From positions 9,542,501-9,606,500 of the forward strand of contig NC_089856.1 in the NCBI RefSeq assembly GCF_036373705.1: a stretch of DNA of 64,000 nt. The letters are read 5' to 3'. The stretch's first letter is position 1. Each line of letters opens with the position of its first letter. A program made the translations under genes and the position numbers. Below, one piece after another: positions 1-15,300 of this stretch. The stretch is from Amia ocellicauda. Its lineage: Eukaryota > Chordata > Actinopteri > Amiiformes > Amiidae. The notes below the pieces were generated by a model. That model saw only the letters and a list, made by a program, of their open reading frames with translations. It searched no databases and was not told the origin of the DNA.

Positions 1-157
1 AGTTTCCATGAAATCCTACAATTTCTCACAATCGTGCTATTGATGCCAGATTCTGGCCAACTATTAGTCATGGTATTATGGATTGCCTTTGAACAGCCCC
101 TCTCCCCCCAGTGCTGAGTGCCCGATGTGGCCCTGCCAGGCTCTTGGGGGCCCTGAC

Positions 158-3100
158 CTGGTCGCTCAGCGTGGCGATGTGGTGGAACTCTCCCCGTGCC
201 CCCTGTTTGGCCGGCAGGGTGAGGTAGAAGAAGGAGCCGTCTGGAGAGAACAGCGGTGCCTCCTGCTGGAGACACAGATCAGCACGGAAAATTTGATCCG
301 TTTTTTGATGGTTTGTTAAGTGTTTGATAATTTAACTCATAATATATGCAGTTGCAGTCCAATACTCATTTATCTGTGTATTTAACGGAATATTGCTCGT
401 TCTTTTAGTGAGTCTTTGCCTAGGGAAAACGGTGCAGATTCTAATCAACTGGGCAAATGATTAACTGCTACACCATTGTTACCATTGGTCTAATACAGGC
501 AAGTCTGGTTCTAAGGCTCAAGTGCAGCCAGTATAACTAAATCTGTTTAATTCTCTGAGTCTGATGAGGGACACCTTAAACCTACAGAAAAGTCTGCAAA
601 TGTAATACAACCCCCTATTGGTGATGTGGTTTGTTATGCAAATTTTATTTTCAAATAAAAATGCCCTATGAGCATTAAACACTTCCAATTGAAACTCAAA
701 ATATTTTTTTAAGACAAAAATTGATTTTGCTGCTGAGTTACATGGAATAGATCCTGAGGTAATCTAACACAATTACACACCACTGTCACTGCAGTCGATA
801 GTCATGTGATCTCGCTGGCTCATGAAGGTTTCCAATTAATCTGCCATTAAGCCTATAATTGCTAACAGGATTGTGATGCTTCTCGGTTGGGAAGAAGATG
901 GAAAGTTACCTGTCGCTGACTCTGCCACACATCCACGGCCATTTTGTGTTTCTGAAGCAAGGCAAAGAGGAAACATAAACTTGGAGACTGTGAAGAATAT
1001 ATCCCTATCTTGCTCCCTAATATAATAAGTGTACAGGAAGCTATAACATTGAAAACAATGGCTTATTGCTGAACAGACAGAATGTATGGATGAATGGAAA
1101 ATCTATGGTTCAAGGTCAATACAGCATTGCTCAGCACAGAACCTGAGAACGCTGAAAATGATTCCACAGATTGCCCTGGAAGTCAACTCTGACCTCTCAC
1201 CTCTGAGCACGCCCCAGTCGTGGCCTCACACACGGTGAGCACCGATTGGTTCTGTGGCCGGTTTAACCATCGCACAGCCAGTCGGGTGCTGCTAATCCAG
1301 GTCACCATCGAGATATAGTACTCCCTGCGAGGACAGCAGAAAGACAGCTGATGCAGTTGGGTTCACAGCTCTGTGGTTGTAATGCATACAGCTTACAGTA
1401 TATATATAAATGTGTATATATTTGCTTTGTTAATTACTTTACATTGTAATGATGTCTTAGATTAATATGATTCATTTTAGGAAACACAGAAAGGACACCA
1501 CTGACAATAGATTAGATTAGTGATTGCATCAGTACCTGGTTCTGAAGGAGTCCGGGGGCATCATTTCCAGAGTGTGTGCCGGGCCGTAGAGATTCACCAC
1601 AAACAGGCTGACTGTGGGTAGTGTGGAGCCGGCCTGCAATGGACACACACACAGCGCAGAGCTCACAGGCAGAGTTGGAGAGAGACAGTGGAAATAGATC
1701 AACAATAACAAACCTGTGTATGAATTTGACTACGAATTGGAGCACAAACGTTGTATAGTTGCTAGTGTGTTTGTGTTGATTATTAATTGTGTGTTTAGCG
1801 AGGGACTTGTGTCTGTGTTTAGGTCAGTTCAGCAGGAGATTTTGTTTTGAGCACTCCAATGGCTACTGGGAGACCCACTGCACAGTGAAGTTATTGTCTG
1901 TGTGCCAGGGGTGCACAGAGTCTAAAAAAAGTTTAATCAGCAGGCAAAAGTTTAGCCAGCCTCACTTGCTGCCAACAATTAAGAAGTGTGAGTGTTTGTA
2001 CTGGGAGTCCCAGGACCCCAGACTTTTACGCAGTTAGGCTGAACTAGCTGAAGCTTGAGTATCTTCCTTAAATCCGGGCACCCAGGAGATCATGGTATAA
2101 ATGCTGATCCTGTAGCTTTAAAGTGAGGCAGTTGACATTAATATTATTTTTTTACGAAAACATTTTTCTACTCAACAAAAAACTAAAAAATCTATAAAAG
2201 AAAAGCGGGACTAACGTAGAGCTGCTCAGGCATTACACTCGAAAAGACCTTTTGTCATAACTTGTTTCCTGCCCTCCTGAAAACACACAATGCAGTCTGG
2301 CAGTATCACATCCATCATTCAGCTTCCTAATTGAAAACGTAGTGTAGCGGCCAGTGCTTCGTGATTTTGGCTGGAGAAGAGAGGGATTAATTACACAGCG
2401 TGAACGTGCATTTCAAGTTCAAACTATTTTAAGGAAAACTAGGCACATTCCCTTACTTTGTGCATTTCACCTGCCTTCCTTTGTAATTCCTTATTCCACA
2501 AAGCTGACGATGTACTGATCAAAGTCTCTGAAAATCTGTTTCTGCGATTTGTGAAGATATTGCACATTGGGATGGAAAGGGGTTTCCCATAGCTCTCCAG
2601 GGTATAGGAATAATCCTGAACTAGAGAAGGCTTTTACTGGATAAGATGGGTGTATTTCTTGTAGGAGAAACACAACAGAATATAAGAGATTTTGTCTATG
2701 CTCCCTTCTTCTTCCTCTATCCAGTCTCACCTTGGGGTAAGCATAGTAGACATTGGCAGGGTAGACTCCACCCAGGAAGTAGGGGATCTCCATAATGGGC
2801 GTGGCAGAGTTGTTGATGGCCAGGTAGGCCAGGCGTGCCCCGTCACCTGACCACCAGTGGGCGGGGTATGTGAGAAGCACTTCCTCTGTGGGTGGCCAAT
2901 CAGAAATAAGCAGAAATGGAAGAGCGTGAGACAACTGGACCGACAGCTGTTTTCATTTACATTGGACAAATGTACAGAGAGTCAGTCGACTGATGCATAT
3001 GGATTTTTGGAGGACTGCCCACGAGATGCCCTTACCCTCGTAGAGCCAATCAGAGATGCCATTGAGGACCAGCCCCTCTCTACCAGTGGAGGTCAGTCTT

Positions 3101-3626
3101 AGTGCACTACTGGACACATCTAGCTGGTAGTAGATATTGTTTTCAAAGATGTAAACCTGGGAACCAGAGAAAGAGTTGGAGAGAAACAGGGGAATCAATC
3201 AGTTGGTGACGGATTGAGCAACACAGGATGGAGGAGGAAAAGGGAGTAGACCAAATGAGAAGTCGTGGATGAACTGGTACATGTTTAGAGACAGACAGAA
3301 CAAGAAACAGGCTCCTGCTGGGGACAGACAGACAGAGGGACACAGAGATGGACACACAGGGCTTGTCTCACCAGTTGATTCCCCTGGGGCCCCCAGGCGG
3401 CAAACTGTAGAACGGAGGGCTTCACCTCGGGGGGGTTGAGCTCCAAGATCTCCCTAACACACAAACACACAGCGCCGGGTCGCATCAGTCACGGCAGTCA
3501 GATAAACACTCAGCCTTTCTGAGGCACTTCAGAATACTTCACAGTTTTGCCTTCAGAAAGCTTCAGATTCTTTTATTAATTTATTTGAACTCAGGGGAGA
3601 CAAGACCCAGTCCTGGAGGGCAATTT

Positions 3627-3666
<40 letters not shown>

Positions 3667-6191
3667 TTATATTTCTTAATATCCAGGGCCCTTATCCAGG
3701 GCGACTTATATATATATATATATATCACATTATTTATTTACTATTATTACCCATTTATACAGCTGGGTTTTTACTGGAGCAATCTTGGTAAAGTACCTTG
3801 CTCAAGGGTAAATTTTTCCCAGTGAAACCCCAAATCAACCTAACCCACTAGTTCATGCATTCAATAGAACAGGTATAAAAGTCCTCCAAGGCCTTCAACA
3901 GCTGACGATTGGACAAGATGGACTTGATTGAAGAGACACTTATTTCTCAAAAAACATGTTTTATTTCCCTGTCATTTGAAATATAAGACTGATGAACTTA
4001 GTCCAAAATATCAGATACATCACTGCCCATCCCCTCCCTCCAGGATCTGAGATAGAGCCCCCCCCCCTCCATGTTAATGGCTCTAGGGGGTAGGAGGCAT
4101 CGTTATTAGAGCAAGATGCACATTCAGGGAAAAAAAAACATGCATGGTACAGTGGCTTGGAATCGCAGAATCAGCAGTATTGTCTCACATGTGATCCAGA
4201 GCAATGCAATTCACCACCCCTGTGCTGTTTCTTGCTTCTTCTTTTTGCATCTCCTTAATATAATACACACTATATTATCAAAAGCATTAGGACACCATAC
4301 GAGTACCAAAGGGCAGCTGCTCGCACTGCGTTCAATCTGGTCTTCCCACCCTGTGCCTTTCTCATGGTTGTCATGCTTTGTCACAGATGGCCAGAGCAAT
4401 ACTATGCCATTCCTCCCAGAGAGAGAAAGTGACACCTGCAGCCTCTTTCTGAATCTCGCTTCCTGTTTTCTTCAGATTCAAGGAATTGAGTTCAAAACTC
4501 AGGTCTGGGTCTTACACCAACGTGTTTCACCCCCAGCATTATTTGGGAAATGTATGGGATCCCCACCATAAAATGCGGCCAGGCTGTCAGTACACTGTCA
4601 CAACATGTACTGCTGATCACTGACTACCCAGTACACATCAAGTAGACTGACATACTCCAATACTGGAAGTGGTGGGCGTGTCCTGCTATTTTTGGTAATA
4701 TACTGTATTTTCTGCTTTATTCTCTGTAGTCGTTTCTGCATAGCGTGTTATTAACCCACTGGTCACTTAACTGCCATTAACATTGAAACCCTCATCTAGC
4801 TCCTGAAGAAAGTGTAGTGTTGGTTCCCTCAATAACCGCTCGTAGCAGAAATTGCAACAGAGAAGCATGCAAATGGACAGACGCTGGGACGCATAGCAAA
4901 GGCCGCAATGAAAGGATGTCCTCATGAGTATCGGCTAGAACAGGCTCTTATGCGACCGCACTGAACTGAACATGTGCATCTTTAAAACTGGGCATCCCTC
5001 TAACTGCACCGCATGCCAAGTGCCAGGCTGAGCCCCGACTCCACCTACCCGGTGCCCACATTGTAGATGGCATAGGAGGCTGTGAAGGACTGTGTGTATA
5101 CCTGTGGGGGCAGAGCACAGCGGGCACATTGCCCAGAGTTACACAACACAGGACAGGCGGGCATCTGCCCTTAGGAAGGCAGGGTGGTAGCACAGTAATG
5201 CTCTAACGCTCTCACCTTGCTTTCACAGTGCATTTCCCGCTAACACATGTCACTCTGGCAATGTTGCGAGAGGTTGTAGTTGGGTTGCATTTGGGTTGTG
5301 ATATTTGGGTTGTTGGAAAAAATATTGTAGAACATTTATTATCCTGACCACACGGTGTTGTTAATGTTTTGATGTGTTTGCACGTTTCACGGGTCTATTT
5401 TCAACACTGACGTACATCAAACACAATTCTATTATTTGGTTAGTTCTATTTTGTTAAATGTCTTTTTTTAATATTCTTTCCATGCTGTGAATTCCCCTGG
5501 CACCTGCAGCTGATTGAGCCCTAAGAACATGGGGAGAATATTTCTTAAGAGACCCCCGAGACCCCTGCTCTGTTAGAACAAGTGGAATTGTTGCTGGACC
5601 AAGAACACCAACTGGGTGATTCTCATATTAGTAGACGTTGTGGCAAGGTAGGTGTAATAAGAGCATGATGCTACTACTGCAACAGCCACAGGTATATAAG
5701 TAAGGAAGGAGAAGTCCTAGTCAGTTAGTGCAGGACAGGCTGCTGTGCGCATGTCTGTATGGACTCCTAGGTTCTGTAATGAATGAGAACTCTGCGTTGA
5801 AATCCTGACGTGGGCTGTTGTGTTTTAAGTCCTTATAATGATGCAAGGCTTCATTCCCTGTTTAACAGCCTGCTGGGAAGCAACTGAATTTACAAAAGCT
5901 GCAGGAAGTCTGTCAGATGAAACAATATCTACCTGAATCCCTGAACCCATGTAACTGGCCTACTTAGCCTACAAGCTTTACAGCAGGTGACAAATGAAAG
6001 CAGACATATAAGACACGCACACACACACACAAACGACCATTGATCGTTCCTAGTTTGGCATATCTGTATGTATTTTCTACATTGATTCCTTACTTTGCAA
6101 AAGAAAAAAAAAAGGCGAAGCAAGTGTTGAAAGTGATTGACAGGCAAGCTAGGAAGTGCAGTGCAGATTTCTAATGAAAAGCTGACCGAAC

Positions 6192-6223
<32 letters not shown>

Positions 6224-9200
6224 GTGTGTATGCGTTTCTCTAATCAGCTTTCAGTCAGAGCCGCGGCCACAGCACTTGCACAGCACAGGCACTTGCTGCA
6301 GTTTTCACTGATCAGATTTCCCAGGGGGAACGTTAAACTGAGTGGCTGTTAACACGCCTGGATCTTAGTTTTCATGATTAACGCTGTGGGAAGTTTAGGA
6401 GGCCGTTTGTTTGGTGGGCTGAAGAGGGTTGAGGGGATTGGGGGGAAACTGTTCCAGGGGGACCCAAATTCCCATGAAAGAATGCTATTCTTTGTTCAGA
6501 TTTGTTTCATGACATAAATAAATGAGCCCATCCAAGTGTATACATATCAGCACTGGCAGTATCGGTGTTATCCACGGCATCACAATAGTAGGCCTACCAT
6601 CATGGTGCCATTCCTAAAGCCCAGCCACGCCATACCACGTGGCACAGCCCATCACAGCCAGATGGGGGCTCATCCTGTGCACTGGGTCATGTGCAGGAGA
6701 CACGGACAGAATGCCAACGGGGGGTGGCGCCAATCCATGTCTGTGTGCGCTGACTGGGGAAGGGAGATTGGGGTCGCTCTAGAGAACTCGATCACGAAAT
6801 GGACGGCTCTCGAGAGAGAGGGTAGTGGCAGAGAAGAGACCTGCTTACTGCCATTGATCCGCCAGAGTGCCTCTTTACGGCCGGCACTCATCATCCCCCA
6901 CTAATGACCGTAGCCCTTTAATGGCCTGTCACGGGAATAACTCGAGAACGCGGCGCTGAATCCCGATGGCGGACAGACACGCGCTCTGCCGCTTCCGAGC
7001 AGTTCTGTACTTCTTGCACTTTATAATCACCTTACCGTAACTGCTTGTGTAATATACTGATACTTAGGCCAACTTCAGGGATGCCTTTTTGTATCGGATT
7101 TTGGGTTTGTTTTAGTTCATGTCTACAGGGTCTAATTCTATTCACTGTATATATAATGAGTTTGAGAGGAGTTTCTTGTGACAAATGCAAGTCGCCCTGC
7201 ATAAGGGGCATCTGCTAATAAATAAATACACAAAAAAAAAAATACAAAATAACAATAACATAGTTGGCTAAAGTGTTTATGTATTCTGCTCGGAATCCTG
7301 AAATCTTGAATGTAAAATGCAATGAATAATTTATAAAAGTATGAAGGCTATTTTGTCTTCTGCTCAATTTCCACCTTTCGATGTGTACTATTAGTAAATA
7401 GGACGAAACGCTGGGGAAATAAGTCTGAATACGCATGAATACTAAATTGGCACACAATTACAGATTTAATGACATTCAATGCATCATTATCGATAGACGC
7501 TTAACTTTTAGCACTGAAGACTAACAAGTTCCCTCTTGCTGCATATATGTGTTCATCAATAACAATGCGTAAATTGAACTCCACTGGTAAGCACGGACGT
7601 ATCTAAAAGGCTTTCATGCAAAGCTTAGCAACAGTTTTGTGGATGATTGCTAGGCCTGTCAGATTAACTTTTCTTTATGCCTTGCAGTTCAGAGTGCAAA
7701 TAGTGAGCATCCCCAAAAATTTTGCATTACGTTCTCTTCGACTGTTTAAGCAGACTGCCTCGCATTTTTGTATTTGCCACGCTCACATCTTGACAAGGTC
7801 TAAACTTAGAAGCCATTGACTGATGTAATCTCTTAAAAATGTCCCATTTACTTTATCATTTATCAGTGGATTTTAGCATTTTGATCATGGTTTCTCTGTG
7901 GTTTTCCTGTATTATTCTTATTATTGACCTGCCATCAGGAAAAGAGATCGCAATGGCATATACTTGAACACAATAATAACAGAAACACTGGCGGATCTCT
8001 GGTCACACTGTTTGCAATCCTGACCAGAAATTCTTGCTCACGATCTTCACTACAGGGGACGGGTTCAAGTGTGTCACGTGAGGCACCTTTAACCTTTCAC
8101 ACTGGGAAATCTAAGAGGGGAATGTAGCAAGGCCTGCCGGAGCCAAGGCGAGAGCACACTGAGGGATAAATGGAGAGAGAAACAGTGATTCTGGGGGTGA
8201 GAAAAGGGGTCAATCCAAAGAACGAATGACCTGTCTCGGAGGGTGAGTGCTTTGTTTAAGGGAGACAATTTCTTTATATTGCCACAACGTGACAACGCTC
8301 TGGTGAGAGGGAAGCTGAGGCCAGCAAATGCAGGCTCTGTAAAAAAAGGAAGGGAGAAGGGGAGGGGGGGGGGAATGAAGAAAATCTCTTGAGGGTGAAT
8401 GATGGCACAGGTTATGGGATTGCCATCGATTCCTGCCATTAGAGAAATGACAGGGCCCATTAGACAGGAGGTGCGATGTGGAAGGCCAAACGACAAGCTG
8501 TCAACCGCTTAGCGGCCACAGGAGAGACGGAGAGAGAGGGAGAGAGACAGAAGTAATGAGCGTTACCCCCTGAGGTCAGCCAGAGCGAGCGGCCAGCACA
8601 CCTCATCAGCACTTCGTCTAATTGGCTCTTTAGGGCTTGTCAAAAGCGCCAAGGCCAGCCCATAACTCTCCATTATGAGTGTGTGTGTGTGTGTGTGAAC
8701 CTCTCGGGAATGCCGTGTCGGGAATATGATAACTGCACATGGTCCTCGGTCTTGGGGGCATCCCGGGCTGCTGTGGTCATGGACACACTGGCTGTCCACT
8801 TAGAACAGCTGGAAGTAAGCAGGGACTCGCCTCTGCAGGAGTAGATGGATAGGTTTTCACATTGGACAAGTGTTGAGGGGTTGCAATGCATTTGAGCCAC
8901 ACTGGATTGGGTCTTCCTAACAGTGGACAGAAAGTGTTGTGCCTTTGTCTTCTCTGGTTCTCAACCTCTCAGCTCAAACGGTCCCTCAATGCCTGAGAGA
9001 GACACTCGCTGGGTCAAGAGCCTGGGTTGCAGATGTATTTCAAACATCCCCTCTCCTCTTTCTCTGTCCTTTGATATCTCTCCACCCCATTTTTCTCTTT
9101 CCTTTCTTCCCTCCCTGTCCCCCTCTTTCTTTCTCCTTATCCTAATCATCCATATCCATCTGCACCCTCTCTCTCGCTCTCTCGATCTCCATATCTCTCC

Positions 9201-12200
9201 CCTTTCTATGAAGCAGTTTGCTCACACTCTGCCTCTTCTTCCTCCCCCCCTTTCCCAGCCCTTCTCTCCTGCCCTTCCTCTCCACCTCCTCTCTTCACCC
9301 CATCTAACCCCTTGTCTCCACCATCCTCTCCCCTTCTTTCTCTCCCCCTTCTCTCGTCCTTTTCTGTGCAGAATAAGAGATTCTAGCAATATATATGCCC
9401 CCCCTCCATCCCCTCTCTCTCTCGCTCTATTTTCTCATCTCCTTTCCCCCATCTATCTATCTGTCTTGTCTGTGTGCCCAGGAGGTCTGTAAACTGCAGC
9501 CTCCTTATGCCCGGCGCACCTGATTAAACCGGACATATATTACGATCGCCCACGATACATTTCATATCGTTCACATCCCCACACATTACTGCTCTGCTGT
9601 CTTCAGCAATAACCAGCCCCCTGCCTGCTTTGCCGGGGATCAGCCAGAAATGCAGGCGTCAGCAGAATATATATATATAAATAAATAAACACATTGCATA
9701 GGCCCACATGGAGCAGGAGGAGAGAAAAAAAAAAGATCCTGCATGCATACAAATCCCCACATAATACAATACGGATCCCTAAAGCGCTTTACTTGAGAAA
9801 ACACTTGTAATGTAAATCCAATTAAGAACACAGTCAAATGTGTAACTCTTTTAGATGACTGCGCACTAGACAACTAGGATCGGCACTAACACGGGTCCCC
9901 GCACTCTGCCACCCACACACACACACACCGAGAGAGAGAGAGAGAGAGAGAGTGCAATATCTGTGTCGCCTTCTTTTTAATAAGCCGGAAAATCTGCTGA
10001 GGACTGTGATTTCTCTTTTTTTCTTTTTACTCGATTAAACTCACATTACCTCTCCCTTGGAGTGGGGGGGAGAAAAAAAAAAGGAGAAGAAGGAAGGGGG
10101 GCAGAGAGAAAGGGCTATTTATTAAGCATAGGGTTATTTACTGCTAGCGGTTCACAGGAGCAGAGCAGATAAAGGAAAATAAATGTGTTTGCTTGTTCAT
10201 CTCCCGACAGAGTAGCGCCGAAATCCACTTTCAATTTATTATCGCTCGTTTTGTGAACCAGCTGCAGTAAGACATGCCCTGAGGCGCGGGCTGGTAGAAT
10301 CCCTTAAGAAACTTTGCTCTGGCAAATCTCAAGTGCTATGCCACACCAACGCATTTTACACTCATCTACCGTGCTTTTGTAATTCTCTTTTCTGCGGCTT
10401 AAGAATACTTTCCACTACACTACTACACCACGATTAAAGATGATGCTTTTCAGCGTGTTGGTCCTTGTGGGTTTTAGGATGGAAATTCACTGCTTTACTC
10501 CCTGTCTAGTGTCGCCAAAAACAGGGAAGGCAGGGGTGTAAATCTTAACGATTCAGTGAGATTAAGAGAAAGGCATTTTAAAATGTAGAGGTAAAACATG
10601 CAACAGCTAGACCATGAGGGACTGCATTATTATCAGATTTTGCTGAAATGGAGCCCATTCACTTTCCCTGCTCGAGTCTGGGAAAGCACTGAACTGAATG
10701 CTTAACATCCGTGCTCCTTGGGAGAGTGGGGGGCAATCTTCGCTCCCCAAATGACACTCTGTCTGGTCCGCAGAGAAACAACTTGCGTTTTCAGCTTCAA
10801 AACCAGTTGAAGGGAATGGCCTGAGCATTAAAGTGTGGTGTTATTTTTCTACTTGTGGGCCCTTCCGTTGTATAATTGCCCCTTTTATCTCCATTCCAAA
10901 TGCGTGATGAAAGAAATTTGCTAAGCTGTGTCAACGTCACACAATAGAGACAGGATTCCAGTTTCCAAATTGTGTTTGCGACGGCAGCCAGGCTATAAGC
11001 AACCTAATCGAAACCGCAATTGAACTCACGGCTGACTTCATTAGACCGTTTAAATCATTTTATTTTGGATCTTTTGGAACATCTTTGTAGCGAAATTAAC
11101 TGGCAATCTTTGTCTGTTTGCTTGACCGGAGCTGTTAATTAAGCAAGTTGGCAGTTCAATCAAAGCTTCTTAAGTAGCTTTGAAGTCTCAGTGGCACCAA
11201 AGAAGCAGAAGACAGAGGGGGGGGTCTGGAAAACACTGTTCTATTCTGTAAGTAAACTCCGTGTATGCTTTGTGAGTGTGCGTGTGTGTGAGCATATACT
11301 TTGCGTGTGTGCTGAAATAAATAAATTGAAACACATGCCTGCATATAAGAACAGGTAGAAACATCTTACACAAAAGTCTAATTCCACATTGACACGATAT
11401 TTAGCCATTGATGGAAGAAACCCATTAGAAACCAGAGGAACTGGAGTTCTCACAGTGTGTAGTGAAGGGCAGGATCGGAAGGACTCAAGTCTCTACTCAC
11501 CGGCTGCACGTTGTACGCCAACAACACAAACCTCTGGTCTGGAGACACCTGGAACTTCGTCGCTTTTAGAGTCAACTTTAAGCAGAACACAGGAGGGAAC
11601 AATTAGCAAACTCTCACACCACTTGAACATTTTAATTTACCGACCCTTACTAGCAAGTTCGCCTTGATAAATTTACCATAGGATTTGTGCCCATTTCACA
11701 TGGTTTTACTCTGGCTGTACCATAGTTTTTTCTAAATTCCTTCTCTGGGATTTACTACGCTGGACTCTGGAAAACGAGCCTTACTCCATCGCACCCTGGT
11801 TTTCTAATCCCTCCCGCTTTAACACTGTTCTGGCGCTGAACAACAACAGAAGAAATCTATTTCCGCACCAGATTATACAATAGTTTTACATTGGTTTCCT
11901 ATGCTCTTCAAAATACCTCCACTGTACTTTACTGCATTCTACTGGAATAAACCATGGTGTAGTATAGCAAACGTACCTTAAATATTGTAAAGAATATTGT
12001 AACGACAGCTAAATCTAGACACCAGCAACATCAGAATGAAACAATACACAGGCTTAAAAGCTGTCTGCTGTTCCTTGATTTAACACAAGTGGGGAATTAC
12101 TGCGATCTGGCAAAAAAAACATTATTGGTCTGAGAGCTGCCCAATTGTGAAGCAAATGCCCCAGATAAGTCTATAAATATTATTCACAGGCTTCCATAAG

Positions 12201-12297
12201 CGGTCATTGTTTTTTAAGACGCTCTTTAAACTCCCTTTTGAAAGCATATGTTACAGCTGGAATTAAAGAGCTGGTGCTTGCAGAAGTGAAACAAAGA

Positions 12298-12330
<33 letters not shown>

Positions 12331-15300
12331 TATTCTCAATCCCCTTGTATTCTTCTATTACGCTCATTTTAGCTCTTTAATTCTCAGCATTTGTCACATC
12401 TAATGATGCATCTCTGCTTCTCTGTAGAACCTCACTCTCACCCTCAATTGCCTCTCTCTCTCTTCAGTCTCCTCGTCTCTAATCCAGTGGAACATCTCTG
12501 CTCTCTAAACCCTCAGAGGGTGAACATCTCTCTGTCATGCGCTGAACTGGTTGTACAGTAAACCACTATATATACCACAGAAAACCGTGGCAAAGCAAAG
12601 TCAGGAGGGGTCAAAACTATGGGAAAGCCCTCCCATTACCATGCAAACAAACTTTTATAGAGGCTGCCTCTGGGCTTACTGCTCCCTGTACTCTCAATCT
12701 CTCGCTCTGCCCCCGCTGGGTTGAGCTCTCCATCTCTCTCTCTCTCTCTCTCTATGAACAGGTGTTAAATGCACGTCTGTCCCATACTTACAAAGGTGCT
12801 GTTCTCCACCAGGGTGGTGCTGTAGTTGCTGCCGACGTCGTGTTTGATGACATGACCCTGCCTGGTGCGCAGCGCAAGCTCGTACTCTGAGGAGAGTGAA
12901 AGGTCAGAGGTCAGGGGGCACGGAGAGGGAAGGGCCCCTGATAAGGACTGAGAGGCGGGACAAACAGGAGTATTACTCTTATTTACTTTGTTGATACAGT
13001 GTGCCTCCTGTCCAGGTCCTGGAGGGCAACAATATCTTCAGGTTTTTAGTTACACCTGACTTTCTAACTCCCTAATTACTATTTATTGTCTCAAAAGAAC
13101 CACTTAAACTCACTCTGTCCAGCTCTGAGAGGGTCAGTGATCAGAGAGTTGAAAAAAACTACTAGACAGTGGCTCTCCAGGACCAGCACTAGGGTCCCCC
13201 TCAGCTTAGGGGACACAACAGACCATCTGTATGACTTGTTGCTCCTCACCATTAAGCCAGGTCACCACGGGGTCATGAACTTTGAACTCCTCGCTCTCCA
13301 GGTCTTCCAAGGTGAGCCTGGATTGCTGCAGGAGGCGAGACTCATCTGCCCAGAGAGAGAAGAAATAGTGTGCCCTTGTGTGCACAGTGTATGTTCCCAT
13401 ACATACCCAGTGTGTGTATCCAGTGTGTGTGCCCATGTGTGCCCTCTTACCTGGGGTGAGCAGGATGATGGACATGATGACCAGGGACAGGACCACCACA
13501 ATCACCGCCATTGCGATGCCGATCCCCTTCCAGTTTCTAGGGGGGCCACCTGAACCCCCAAGGTCCTGCGCAGACAGGGGTGGTACCCAGTGGATGGAGA
13601 GGCGAGACGCAGGGAAAGAGAGATCATAAGGCCACTTCAGAAACAGTTTTCACCTCTCATTGCTACCCCTGGAAGGACCCCCCTGCCAGTTACATAACAT
13701 TGCAGCAACATTGTGATCAACTGAATGCAGAACAATACAACTGACGCCAGTTTGTAAACTAGGGAATGTTGTCAAAATGTTGTAAAATAACTTTATGAAA
13801 CAATAATTGGTTGGAGCCAAATTACAATCAAATTACAGCCTGCCAGAATGATGGGTTTTAACTGCGATTGCACTCTTCATGTACACAATGCTCCTTCAAA
13901 ACCCTACTTCATTTTCAGATGGATCATGTCTCAATCCAGCATGCCGCCACATGTCTGCATCCCGTGGCTTTCATGAGATTTTCTTCTCTACTTTTTGGGA
14001 AACAACAAATGACTCATCTCTTGGTATGTGTGTGTATGTGAATTTGTGTGTGTTGACTGCAGCTGTACAATGATTAATACCCCACAATCGGTCTAAAATG
14101 CAATGTGAAGCACTGATTATGAAAAACAGTAAACATAAAAAGGTATAAGATCTGAATCTACAGGTCTGTTATGAAAGTATTGGGATTGATTTCATGGCCA
14201 CCGAGTTAAAAAACGATGTCTTTCAAAAGGGTGCCATAGCAGGGAAAAATGCAGGACAGTGGAAGAAGCGATAAGGGAAAGAGATTGGAATTATAATTGG
14301 AAAGAAAAAAAATGGAGATTGAAATTCTTGCAGAACATTTTACACAGCTTGTTTCAGCAATCGATAGCAACCCACAACGAAGATAAAATATGAGGAATGC
14401 TTTGTTCAGGAAACCATGAAACCTCGAGGTCCTTGTCAAACACTCTGATTCATGATGTTTTCAAAAAGTGTGGTAACGTTCGAATAGACCCAGCAGAAGG
14501 AACGCCATACCTCTCTACATTACACCCTTTGGTTCTTTCATTGGCACTTTGTAATCTTAATGGGGTGTGAGGCGTCGTGGGGAAAATAAATAAATAAAGG
14601 CACTTGAAAATCACTTTTGCTGCAGAAGCTTTGCTGAATGTTCCCCCTAAATAGCTCCCGCATGTGACTCCATTAGGGTAATTGACTGTAAAGCTGTTAA
14701 AACACATGAACTAAACAAAGGAGAAAACAATAACAAAGAGAACAGGCCCACATTTACCGCAGAGCTGTGAGATCGGCTCAAATGTGCCAGAACGAGAACC
14801 CTGAGAAAGCGGTCTGTGCCAGATTGGCCCGAGTCAAGCGACATCGCCCACGCAAACGGGATGCCAGTGGGGGTGAGAGTGGGGTTGTGATCTTTATGGT
14901 GCCATGTCACTCAGCTCACCAGTCCGGTATTACAATGAAAGAAAGCAGTGCTTTCATGAAAATCTGCTGCCAGTGCATCGTTTAAACACAGCCCCACCAC
15001 AAAGTCTTTGCCATTACCGCAAGTCCCCGTCCCCGTCTTGCCACCTTGTCACAATCAATCTATCTAGCGGCTCTTTCAGGCTGATTGCTTCTCCCCTGGC
15101 TCCTTGTTTAATGCCCTTCGTCTCAGATCCATGACAGCAGTGCAACTTTGGAAGAAAAGAGAAGAAAATATCCCTGAACAGTCCTTATTTCTTCTCGGGA
15201 TCCTCTATCTTTTTGGTATTTCTGTTGTGAACTTCGAGCGGTTGATCAGCAATAGACTTTTTTATTTTGTTTCTTGGACACCCGGGCCCGTTGTTTTGAT

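Larger units (their letters stand above)
5102..11500 (-). other. dpp-like intron 5 (6.4 kb)
   Basis: No coding exon was found. The intron holds a TG microsatellite (6192-6230), a SINE 3' tail (7181-7240), a GT run (8678-8697), a long pyrimidine tract (about 9035-9475) and an adjacent AC/AG microsatellite (9914-9952). Unique AT-rich sequence at about 10.98-11.16 kb looks repeat-free and could be regulatory, but nothing in it proves that. Confidence 0.6.

Noticed and set aside
158..265. Deciding whether the dpp-like protein is catalytically dead
   Set aside because: The serine hydrolase domain lies beyond the left edge, so no catalytic residue can be inspected.
8923..9492. 189-codon plus-strand open frame
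   Set aside because: It runs along the pyrimidine tract and is a low-complexity Ser/Pro/Leu product without homology or splice context.
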